This document shows, one piece after another, positions 1 through 6,355 of a stretch of DNA of 6,355 nt (position 1 is its first letter; each line of letters begins with the position of its first letter). The stretch covers positions 1 to 6,355 of the forward strand of contig JANXXV010000205.1 in NCBI GenBank assembly GCA_025350445.1, written 5' to 3'. Under the pieces are notes generated by a model that searched no databases, was not told where the DNA came from, and was given only the letters and a program-made list of their open reading frames with translations. The stretch is from Bryobacteraceae bacterium (GTDB lineage Bacteria; Acidobacteriota; Terriglobia; Bryobacterales; Bryobacteraceae). The position numbers and the translations under genes are program-made.

Positions 1-663
1 AACCACGTTATGGGCAAAGCTGCGGAAATGGTAATCCAACACGTTCAACGGCATTTGACAGGCATCGAAGTGAAAGCCATTCACCGCCGCAACGTCCAGC
101 ATGCGCAGATGCACGGCGGGGTCCTTGTGGCCGGTGAAACCGATATACCTGACCTTGCCCGCTTTCTTCGCCGCCATCACGGCTTCATGCGCACCGCCGG
201 GGGCGAAGTAGCGGTCCGGATCTTCCATGCGGATGTTTTCATGGAACTGGATGAGGTCAAGCACATCGACCTGCAATCGCTTCAGCGATTCGTCAATTTG
301 TTCGGCGGCCGCTTTGCGGGTGCGCCCGTTGTACTTGGTCATTAGAAAAATGCGCTTGCGGTAACCATCCTTCAGCGCTTTACCCATGCGGATTTCGCTG
401 CCGCCATTGTGGTAGTCGCAGGAATTATCGAGGAAGGTGATGCCGCGGTCTACGGCACTGCGAATAATGCGGATACCTTCGTTCTCATCCTTTGGCACTC
501 CGATGTGATAACCACCGAGCCCGATGGCGGACACCCGCTCGCCCGTGGTCCCGAGCTTCCGGTAAATCATTCCATCTGAAGTTGCAGCTTCCAGCGGTGC
601 GGCTGCCTGCAAGGCTGCAAGCCCAGCGATGAATTCACGCCTTTGCATTTCGTTTGGCTTCAT
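1..663 (-). CDS. Exported aldo/keto reductase, 3' end cut by window edge
   Basis: Reading the minus strand from ATG at 663 gives 221 codons with no stop, leaving the window at base 1, so the C-terminal part is missing. The protein starts MKPNEMQRREFIAGLAALQA, a twin-arginine-like leader (R8-R9, then a hydrophobic stretch and an Ala-rich end near residue 27), so export by Tat is likely. The body is a typical aldo/keto reductase barrel start: the first strand and helix around residues 32-75, then FLDNSCDYHNGGSE. The family's catalytic tetrad is present at expected spacing: D79, Y84, K110 (in LMTKY) and H141 (in LIQFHEN). RYIGFTGH (172-179) and a QMPLNVLDY motif (203-211) follow. Family members reduce aldehydes or ketones, or oxidise alcohols, with NAD(P)H; the substrate here is unknown. 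The cofactor-binding C-terminal part lies outside the window. It is transcribed divergently from the PSD1 operon. ATG 663 is preferred because an AGGGA/AGGAGG purine tract lies upstream; M6 is an alternative start. Family assignment is firm; Tat export is inferred. Confidence 0.93.
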   Translation of the reverse strand, partial: MKPNEMQRREFIAGLAALQAAAPLEAATSDGMIYRKLGTTGERVSAIGLGGYHIGVPKDENEGIRIIRSAVDRGITFLDNSCDYHNGGSEIRMGKALKDGYRKRIFLMTKYNGRTRKAAAEQIDESLKRLQVDVLDLIQFHENIRMEDPDRYFAPGGAHEAVMAAKKAGKVRYIGFTGHKDPAVHLRMLDVAAVNGFHFDACQMPLNVLDYHFRSFAHNVV

Positions 664-750
664 AAAAGTAATTCCCTGCCTCCTCTCAATAGAATATTCC
701 TTCGCCGCCGATTTTGCTTTGCTTCACGCGCCGGGGTCAATCGGCATAGA
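664..750. promoter_or_regulatory. Divergent intergenic region between reductase and PSD1 operon
   Basis: These 87 bases separate two divergent start codons and should contain the promoters for both. They are more AT-rich than the flanking genes at 685-720 and include a perfect 8-base palindrome GAATATTC (692-699). A TAGAAT hexamer at 690-695 resembles a -10 box, but I could not pair it with a convincing -35 box on either strand. A second TAGAAT (747-752) overlaps the proposed PSD1 start. No operator or riboswitch is recognised. The regulatory role is inferred from position only. Confidence 0.35.
679..684 (-). promoter_or_regulatory. Shine-Dalgarno-like AGGAGG of the aldo/keto reductase
   Basis: On the minus strand AGGAGG lies 15 bases before ATG 663, which is longer than the usual 5-10 bases. 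A second, weaker purine run (AGGG, 674-677) sits 10 bases from the same ATG and may be the effective site. The in-frame codon with ideal spacing to AGGAGG is ATT (672-670), a very rare start, so ATG 663 is kept. Confidence 0.45.
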
Positions 751-3700
751 ATGTTGGTCATGACAGGAATGGCAGGCTCTCGCGGATATTTTTCCATTTG
801 GATTCCGGCCGCGCTTCTGGCGATAGTACCCGTTTCGGCCTGGGCCGCCGATGAACCGAAGCCGGATCCGAAGACCATGGAATTCTTCGAAAAGCAGGTT
901 AGGCCTTTGCTGGCGGGCCGGTGCATCTCGTGCCATGGGCCGGCGCAGCAGTTCTCCTCATTGCGTGTGGATTCCCGCGAGGCCTTGTTGAAAGGTGGAA
1001 ACCGGGGGCCCGCCCTGATCCCAGGCGATGCGAATCTGAGCCTGCTGGCGAAGGCCATACGTCACGATGGCCTGAAGATGCCCGTTGGCGCGAAACTGCC
1101 TGACAACGAGATCGCGGCCGTAGAGAAGTGGATCAACCTGGGTGCCCCGTGGCCAACGGACGGCGCAGCATCACCGGTGAAGGCGAATGCGCCCGGCTTC
1201 TACGATCGCCTCAAGAAAGAACATTGGGCCTTCCAGCCATTGCGCGTGCCGGAATCGCCTAACACTGCAAACACCGGTCACGCGGTGGACCAGTACATTC
1301 TCGCGTCCCTTCACAAAGCGGGGTTGAAACCTTCCGGACCGGCTGACAGGCAAACGCTGATCCGCCGGTTGAGCCTGGTGGTAACGGGGCTCCCGCCTAC
1401 GCCGCTGGAAGTGGATCTGTTTGTGCACGACGAGTCCGCGGGCGCTTACGAAAGGCTGGTAGACCGTTTGTTGGCATCTCCTCATTTCGGCGAGCACTGG
1501 GCCAGGCATTGGATGGATGTGATGCGGTTTGCCGAGACTTTTGGCAACGACTGGAATTATGAAAACAAGGGTGCGTGGCTTTACCGCGATTATCTTGTGC
1601 GGGCATTCAACCAGGACGTGCCCTACGATCAACTAATCCGCGAGCACTTCGCCGGCGATCTTCTGGCCAAGCCGAGGATCAATGCAAAAGAAGGCATCAA
1701 TGAATCGGTGATTGGAACGGCTTTTCTGCGGTTGGGTGAGCTTGGCCATGACGACTGCATCCGTTTTCGCCAGATTCGAACCGATGTTGTGGACAACCAG
1801 ATAGACACTTTGGGCAAGGCGTTCCAGGGTCTGACGATAGCTTGCGCGCGCTGCCACGATCACAAGCTCGACCCCATCCCAACCAGCGACTACTACGCGC
1901 TCTATGGTGTGCTTACCAGTTCGCGGATGGTGATGCGCAATGCGGATGTTCAAGACGTGAATGCGGAGGCTAAGCGGCGTTTGCGTGAGTTGAAGCCGTT
2001 GATCCGTACAGAGTTGGCAAAGTCCTGGAATCAGGAGGCGGGCCTGATTCCGCGCTACCTGATGGCGGCACACCGCGCATGGAAAGGCCTGGCGTCCAAA
2101 CCGGAGGATCTGGCGGATCTTTCTCTCGACCGGATACAGGCGTGGGTGACTTTGCTGCAGAAAAACAAGGTTGGAATGGAGGAACCGCTCTACCCTTGGA
2201 TAGAAACCGCCGGTTCCGATTTCGTGGCGCAATGGAGCAAGTTGAAATCGAGTTACGCCGTGGAGACAAAAGCGCGCTCCGCTTATAACGGCGAGCATTT
2301 CCGGCCGTTTGGAGACTTGGCGGCGGGCGGGTTCGGGGGTTGGCATGCGGATGGGAATGCGCTCACCGACGGCCCGTCGCCGAGCGGAGAATTCGCCGTG
2401 GCCAACAGCGGAGCTGCAGCGGTGACCGGTGTTTTTTCGGCGGGTTTATATACCAACGCACTCTCTGAACGGCTGAATGCGGCGCTTCGTTCGCCGCTGG
2501 TTCCGAAAGACAAGAAGTTCGTAAGTCTGCAGGTGACGGGCGGAAAATTGAGCGCGTGGCGGACCATTCTGGATAATTGCATGCTTAGCGAGGATTACCA
2601 GTTGCTGGAAAAAGATTCTTCGCACTGGATCAAGATTCCGAATCGCACGGACCAGCCGGATTTGCCGTTCTATGTGGAGCTGGTTACGAAATTCGATAAT
2701 CCGAGAATTCCGGATCGGCCCGGCCGCTTGAAAGTTACGCAGGAGCAGATCGATTCTCCGTATTCGTATTTTGGTATTACGCGGGCGGTGCTTCACGACG
2801 TGGATGAAGCTCCGAAAGAGGAACTCTCGCACATGGCGCAGTTGTTTGCCGGAGACTCGCCTGCAAACCTCGATGCACTCGCGGACCGATACGTCTCAAT
2901 TGTCCGCCGGTCGATAGATTCGTGGGCGAACGGAAGCGCGGGCGACGATGACGGCCGCTGGATTAGCTGGCTGCTGGAAAACCGGTTGCTGTCGAATTCG
3001 AATGATTCCAGCGCGCGGCTGCACCAATTGATCGAGGATTACCGCGCGACCGAATCCCGTATCAATGCTCCTAAGACGTTTAACGGGATGGCCGACCTGG
3101 ATGCGGGGTACAATTTTCCGGTCCTGCCGGCAGGTGATGCAACGCATCCCGGAAAGATTGTGCCCAGAGGATTTCTGCAGCTGATTACGGGGAATCAGGA
3201 GGGGATCAAGGCATTCGGAAGCGGCAGGCTGGAAGTGGCCGAATGGATTGCAAGTCCGACCAATCCATTGACCGCGCGGGTGATGGCAAACCGGATCTGG
3301 CTGTACACATTCGGCCGCGGCATTGTGCCTACGGCGGATAACTTCGGTACGTATGGAGAACCGCCGTCTCACCCCGAGCTGCTGGATTATCTGGCCGCGC
3401 GCTTCCTGCGCGAAGGCTGGTCCATCAAGAAGCAGGTTCGTTTCCTGCTGACGTCGCAGACATTCCAGCAATCGAGCCGCGATGCCGGGGATGCTATGAT
3501 CGACCCGCAAGACCGGCTGCTTGCTCATTATCCGGTGCACCGGATGGAAGCGGAATCGATTCGCGATTCGATTCTCACTGTATCGGGGAGATTGGATCGG
3601 GGCATGTACGGGCCCAGCACTCAACCTTACCGCGAGGAGCCGAAAGACTACCGCAAGCTTCATCAAGGTCCGCTCGATGGCGATGGACGCAGAAGCATTT

Positions 3701-4095
3701 ACCTGAAAGTGACGCGCCATGAAGGATCGCGTTTTCTGGAGACCTTCGATTTTCCCAATCCGACGGTGGCGCGCGGCAATCGCGACATCACCAACGTTCC
3801 CCCGCAGGCGCTGGCGTTGTTGAATGATCCGTTCGTCGTGGAACAAGCTGGTGTGTGGGCCGACCATCTGATTGCCGAGCAGGCGCCTACCGCCGAAATT
3901 CGACTCGATTCCATGTTCCGCGCCGCTCTTGGGCGGCTGCCCGATGAAGCCGAGCGCACCCGGTTCATCGGTTTAATGAAAGAATTGGCGAGTTTGCACA
4001 AGACACCGGCGGACCAATTGTTGAAGAGTCATGAGGTGTGGAAAGACCTGGCACACGCTATTTTCAATCTAAAGGAATTTATCTACCTGCGATGA
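751..4095 (+). CDS. PSD1 family secreted cytochrome-like protein (PSCyt1, DUF1549, DUF1553)
   Basis: A complete 1114-residue protein of the planctomycete-cytochrome group, numbered from ATG 751. The signal peptide has its hydrophobic core at about residues 14-32 and a likely cut after AWA (about residue 33). PSCyt1 (about 44-140) carries heme motif CISCH (C58, C61, H62) and a KMPVG segment whose Met is the likely distal ligand. DUF1549 (about 179-395) has RRLSLVVTGLPPTP and HWARHWMDVMRFAETFG, then a second CxxCH, CARCHDHKLDPIP (C365, C368, H369). Residues about 400-820 are weakly conserved; the part around 525-640 (GWHADGNAL, AALRSPLV) resembles the beta-rich insert seen in large family members. 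DUF1553 (about 827-1075) has ARVMANRIWLYTFGRGIV and VPPQALALLNDPF. It is predicted to sit in the periplasm or on the cell surface and bind one or two c-type hemes; no reaction is established. The start is uncertain: ATGs at 751, 760 and 769 are in frame, none with a strong ribosome site; all keep the signal peptide. The next gene overlaps it by four bases. Confidence 0.93.
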   Translation: MLVMTGMAGSRGYFSIWIPAALLAIVPVSAWAADEPKPDPKTMEFFEKQVRPLLAGRCISCHGPAQQFSSLRVDSREALLKGGNRGPALIPGDANLSLLAKAIRHDGLKMPVGAKLPDNEIAAVEKWINLGAPWPTDGAASPVKANAPGFYDRLKKEHWAFQPLRVPESPNTANTGHAVDQYILASLHKAGLKPSGPADRQTLIRRLSLVVTGLPPTPLEVDLFVHDESAGAYERLVDRLLASPHFGEHWARHWMDVMRFAETFGNDWNYENKGAWLYRDYLVRAFNQDVPYDQLIREHFAGDLLAKPRINAKEGINESVIGTAFLRLGELGHDDCIRFRQIRTDVVDNQIDTLGKAFQGLTIACARCHDHKLDPIPTSDYYALYGVLTSSRMVMRNADVQDVNAEAKRRLRELKPLIRTELAKSWNQEAGLIPRYLMAAHRAWKGLASKPEDLADLSLDRIQAWVTLLQKNKVGMEEPLYPWIETAGSDFVAQWSKLKSSYAVETKARSAYNGEHFRPFGDLAAGGFGGWHADGNALTDGPSPSGEFAVANSGAAAVTGVFSAGLYTNALSERLNAALRSPLVPKDKKFVSLQVTGGKLSAWRTILDNCMLSEDYQLLEKDSSHWIKIPNRTDQPDLPFYVELVTKFDNPRIPDRPGRLKVTQEQIDSPYSYFGITRAVLHDVDEAPKEELSHMAQLFAGDSPANLDALADRYVSIVRRSIDSWANGSAGDDDGRWISWLLENRLLSNSNDSSARLHQLIEDYRATESRINAPKTFNGMADLDAGYNFPVLPAGDATHPGKIVPRGFLQLITGNQEGIKAFGSGRLEVAEWIASPTNPLTARVMANRIWLYTFGRGIVPTADNFGTYGEPPSHPELLDYLAARFLREGWSIKKQVRFLLTSQTFQQSSRDAGDAMIDPQDRLLAHYPVHRMEAESIRDSILTVSGRLDRGMYGPSTQPYREEPKDYRKLHQGPLDGDGRRSIYLKVTRHEGSRFLETFDFPNPTVARGNRDITNVPPQALALLNDPFVVEQAGVWADHLIAEQAPTAEIRLDSMFRAALGRLPDEAERTRFIGLMKELASLHKTPADQLLKSHEVWKDLAHAIFNLKEFIYLR
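4092..4095 (+). promoter_or_regulatory. ATGA stop/start overlap (translational coupling)
   Basis: The PSD1 stop TGA (4093-4095) overlaps the DUF1501 start ATG (4092-4094). The only purine run nearby, AAAGGA (4071-4076), is 15 bases upstream of the ATG, so initiation probably depends partly on ribosomes ending the upstream gene. The overlap is seen directly; the coupling is inferred. Confidence 0.6.
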
Positions 4096-5537
4096 AACCC
4101 GAATCCAAATCCACAGGAACGAATTGTCCCGGATGCGCGGACCCGCCGTTGTCGCGCCGGGACGCGCTGAAGTATGCGTCGAACGGTTTCGGCCTGCTGG
4201 CACTTTCCGCGTTGATGGCCGATAAATCTTACGCCGACCAGATCACGCAGAAGCCGCACTTCGCGCCGAAGGTAAAGAACGTGATCTTCTGCTTTATGCC
4301 CGGCGGCGTTTCGCACATTGACACCTTCGACCCGAAGCCGAAATTGAACGAGCTGGATGGCAAGCCGTTCGATGGCTACTATCAAGTTGGAGCGAAGAAG
4401 GAAACGAATCGCAATTGGGTGAAGAGCCCGTGGCAGTTCGCGCAGCATGGCAAATCCGGAGTCTGGATCAGTGAACTTTTCCCGCACCTTTCGAAGTGCG
4501 CCGACGATCTTACGGTAGTACGGTCGATGGTGTCGGGTTTCCCGTTGCACCCCCGCGGGAACCTGTTGATGCATACCGGCCGCAATACGGGCGGATATCC
4601 CAGCCTGGGCTCCTGGGTAAACTACGCGCTGGGAAGTGAAAACAAGAATCTGCCGGGATACGTTCTGCTGCATGCCGGCGCGGTGCCACCCGGCGGATTG
4701 GAGAATTTCTCGAACGGATTCCTGCCCGGAACCTACCAGGCTACAGGGATGCAAGCGGATGGAAAGCCGGTGGTCAACATTGAACCGGGCGATAAGGATC
4801 CGAAGATACAGCGAGCCAAACTCGACGTGCTCATCCAGGAAGACCGCCAGTTTCTTCGCTCCATCAACAGGGACGACGGCGTGGAGTCCGCCATCCAGAA
4901 TTATGAGATGGCGTACAAGATGCAATCGGTGGTGCCCGATGTTCTGAACCTGGATAAGGAGAGTGAGGCAACCAAGCGCCTTTATGGACTGGACGCTCCC
5001 GATAAGAACAAACGGTTGTATAGCACGCAATGTCTTCGGGCCCGGCGATTGGTTGAATCCGGAGTTCGCTTTGTAGAGATCACCTGTCCTGAAGTTCACG
5101 GCATGAATAACGGAACGTGGGATCAGCATTCCGAGTTGAAGAAGGGTCACGAAGGCAACGCAATGATCACCGATCAAGGTATTGCCGCGCTGGTGCAGGA
5201 TCTAAAAGATCGGGGATTGCTGAAAGAGACGCTGGTGGTGTGGGCCACCGAGTTTGGCCGCACGCCGCACGCGCCGAAACCGGATGGGCGGGATCATCAT
5301 GAGACGGCCTTTAGCGTCTGGATGACGGGGGGCGGATTGAAGGGCGGCATGGTTTACGGCGCCACCGATGAAGTGGGCATGCGTTCGGTGGAAAATATCA
5401 CCGAGGTTCACGATCTTCACGCCACTATCCTGCAGCTTCTCGGGCTGAACCACAAGAAGCTGATTTACCGGTTCGGGGGACGTGACGTTAGCCTCACCGA
5501 CGTGCACGGCCATGTAATTCAAGATATTCTGGTTTGA
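4092..5537 (+). CDS. Tat-exported DUF1501 family protein
   Basis: A complete 481-residue DUF1501 protein, a usual length for the family. The leader has a clear twin-arginine motif SRRDALK (R22, R23), a hydrophobic stretch (about 31-41) and an Ala-containing cut region ending near SYA (about 48), so it is probably exported folded. A CPGC pair (C12, C15) precedes the arginines. Family landmarks run in order: FMPGGVSHIDTFDPKP (about 68-83), GTWDQH (341-346), VVWATEFGRTP (E387-P392), GRDHHETAFSVWM (D401, H402, H403), VYGATDE, VHDLHATILQLLGL (H440, D441, H443) and LTDVHGH near the C-terminus. DUF1501 is placed in the alkaline-phosphatase/sulfatase-like superfamily; the conserved Asp and His residues are plausible metal ligands, but no substrate is established. 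The start at ATG 4092 overlaps the upstream stop and gives a normal leader; a GTG at 4038 would only add residues read inside the upstream gene. Its place between two PSD1 genes fits the recurrent pairing of these families. Confidence 0.94.
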   Translation: MKPESKSTGTNCPGCADPPLSRRDALKYASNGFGLLALSALMADKSYADQITQKPHFAPKVKNVIFCFMPGGVSHIDTFDPKPKLNELDGKPFDGYYQVGAKKETNRNWVKSPWQFAQHGKSGVWISELFPHLSKCADDLTVVRSMVSGFPLHPRGNLLMHTGRNTGGYPSLGSWVNYALGSENKNLPGYVLLHAGAVPPGGLENFSNGFLPGTYQATGMQADGKPVVNIEPGDKDPKIQRAKLDVLIQEDRQFLRSINRDDGVESAIQNYEMAYKMQSVVPDVLNLDKESEATKRLYGLDAPDKNKRLYSTQCLRARRLVESGVRFVEITCPEVHGMNNGTWDQHSELKKGHEGNAMITDQGIAALVQDLKDRGLLKETLVVWATEFGRTPHAPKPDGRDHHETAFSVWMTGGGLKGGMVYGATDEVGMRSVENITEVHDLHATILQLLGLNHKKLIYRFGGRDVSLTDVHGHVIQDILV

Positions 5538-5591
5538 GAGCCGCAACGACATAGCGCTCCCGTCCGCGATATACTTCGGGGGCTGCACGCA
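5538..5591 (+). other. Short intergenic gap, no terminator seen
   Basis: The gap between DUF1501 and the second PSD1 gene contains no stem followed by a T-run and no clear promoter. This favours read-through transcription of all three plus-strand genes. Confidence 0.5.
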
Positions 5592-6355
5592 ATGACTTTT
5601 TTTAACGCAATCCTGCCTGGCGTGGCGTTCCTGAGCTTCGCTGCGTATGCCGCCGACACCAAGTCCGGTGTCGACTTCAACCGGGAAATCCGGCCCATCC
5701 TGTCTGACAACTGTTTCCAATGCCATGGGCCGGACGAGAAGAAGCGCATGGCGGGCCTGCGTCTCGACTTGAAGGAAGGCGCTTTTCTTCAAACCCGCCG
5801 TGGAGCGATTGTCACGCCGGGCGACGCCGCGAAAAGCCTTCTATTTCAGCGCATCGATCACGCGGATAAGGCGCGCCGGATGCCGCCTCCGGCCTCTGAG
5901 CGTACGCTTAGCGCGAAGCAGATAGAACTGATCCGCCGCTGGATTGACGGCGGCGCGGAATGGGAATCGCACTGGGCCTTCGTGGCGCCGAAACGGCCTG
6001 AGTTACCGATTAGTAAGAATGCGGCTTGGGTGAGGAACTCGATCGACAATTTTGTTCTGGCGCGGCTTGATCGAGAAGGATTGAAGCCGTCCAATGAGAC
6101 GGACAGGGTCACACTCTTGCGCCGCGTTACCTTCGATCTTACCGGCCTGCCTCCGGCGCAGGCGGAAGTGCGGGCGTTTCTGGCGGACAAGTCGCCGGAG
6201 GCTTACGAAAAGCAGGTGGACCGCTTGCTGCAGTCGCCGCGTTACGGGGAACGAATGGCCATGCAGTGGCTGGACGTTGCGCGTTATGCCGATTCGCACG
6301 GCTACCACATCGATAGCCATCGTGATATGTGGCCCTGGCGCGATTGGGTGATCCG
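5592..6355 (+). CDS. Second PSD1 family secreted cytochrome-like protein, 3' end cut by window edge
   Basis: ATG 5592 opens a frame that stays open to the window end (254 full codons), so only the N-terminal part is visible. Residues 1-20 form a short signal peptide with a likely cut after AAYA; it has no Lys or Arg before the hydrophobic core, which is unusual. PSCyt1 (about 28-125) starts VDFNREIRPILSDNCFQCHG with heme cysteines C41 and C44 and ligand H45; RRMPPP places the likely second ligand at M97. DUF1549 begins at about 150 (SIDNFVLARLDREGLKPS), followed by LLRRVTFDLTGLPP and WLDVARYADSHGYHIDS. DUF1553 would be expected beyond the edge. It is paralogous to the gene at 751 but more typical in sequence (REIRPIL, RMPPP). 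The start follows the DUF1501 stop by 54 bases in the same frame; GGGGG (5578-5582), 9 bases before the ATG, is a weak ribosome site. Co-transcription with the two upstream genes is likely. Family call is firm; function unknown. Confidence 0.93.
   Translation, partial: MTFFNAILPGVAFLSFAAYAADTKSGVDFNREIRPILSDNCFQCHGPDEKKRMAGLRLDLKEGAFLQTRRGAIVTPGDAAKSLLFQRIDHADKARRMPPPASERTLSAKQIELIRRWIDGGAEWESHWAFVAPKRPELPISKNAAWVRNSIDNFVLARLDREGLKPSNETDRVTLLRRVTFDLTGLPPAQAEVRAFLADKSPEAYEKQVDRLLQSPRYGERMAMQWLDVARYADSHGYHIDSHRDMWPWRDWVI

Noticed and set aside
10..345. 111-codon plus-strand open frame
   Set aside because: It is antisense to the aldo/keto reductase, whose catalytic residues are all encoded on the other strand.
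692..699. GAATATTC palindrome as an operator
   Set aside because: A single 8-base perfect palindrome occurs easily by chance and there is no second copy in the intergenic region.
643..750. TTG-initiated 36-residue N-terminal extension of the first PSD1 protein
   Set aside because: It would begin inside the divergent reductase gene, is Arg-rich, would bury the signal peptide, and has no ribosome site; ATG 751 is preferred.
1633..2346. 237-codon minus-strand open frame
   Set aside because: It is antisense to the conserved DUF1549 segment and has no motif or ribosome site to support it.
2896..3867. 323-codon minus-strand open frame
   Set aside because: It is antisense to the DUF1553 part of the PSD1 gene; the Arg/His/Gln-rich translation has no recognisable domain.
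4038..4091. GTG-initiated extension of DUF1501
   Set aside because: It would overlap the upstream gene by 58 bases and place 18 extra residues before a normal leader; the ATGA overlap start is far more typical.
4083..5177. 364-codon minus-strand open frame
   Set aside because: It lies wholly antisense to the well-recognised DUF1501 gene, shows no family motifs, and is the kind of long shadow frame expected in GC-rich coding DNA.
1..6355. Defence system, mobile element, CRISPR or RNA gene
   Set aside because: No direct-repeat array, transposase, integrase, terminal inverted repeats, tRNA cloverleaf or rRNA-like sequence was found; nearly all bases are explained by four ordinary-looking genes.

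Overview
The window shows a tightly packed stretch of a bacterial chromosome with moderately high GC. It holds one gene on the minus strand that runs off the left edge, and a plus-strand run of three genes whose last member runs off the right edge. The plus-strand genes belong to the 'planctomycete cytochrome c' families: PSCyt1 + DUF1549 + DUF1553 (often called PSD1 proteins), and DUF1501. These families are greatly expanded in Planctomycetota, Verrucomicrobiota and Acidobacteriota of the Solibacter/Bryobacter type. The compact PSD1-DUF1501-PSD1 layout, the Tat-type leader on an aldo/keto reductase and the overall protein style make me favour an acidobacterium (Bryobacterales-like). The phylum is inference, and a planctomycete or verrucomicrobial origin is not excluded.

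Layout. 1-663 (minus): 5' part (221 codons) of an aldo/keto reductase with an RR-type leader and a complete Asp-Tyr-Lys-His catalytic tetrad. 664-750: short divergent intergenic region that must carry the start signals of both directions. 751-4095 (plus): complete 1114-residue secreted PSD1 protein with an N-terminal c-type heme site, a second CxxCH motif inside DUF1549, a long middle region and a C-terminal DUF1553. 4092-5537 (plus): complete 481-residue Tat-exported DUF1501 protein, overlapping the previous gene by ATGA. 5538-5591: short gap with no recognisable element. 5592-6355 (plus): first 254 codons of a second PSD1 protein (signal peptide, heme site, start of DUF1549), cut by the window edge.

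How they may work together. All the plus-strand products carry export signals, and the PSD1 proteins carry heme-attachment motifs, so the set is predicted to act outside the cytoplasm, with electron transfer by the PSD1 proteins. DUF1501 proteins belong to the alkaline-phosphatase/sulfatase-like fold group. PSD1 and DUF1501 genes are repeatedly found side by side in these phyla, but to my knowledge their substrate and reaction are not established. The divergent exported oxidoreductase may or may not be part of the same process. I saw no tRNA, rRNA, CRISPR array, insertion sequence or phage feature. The sequence does not show a clearly new system; its interest lies in an uncharacterised but recurring exported heme-protein module.
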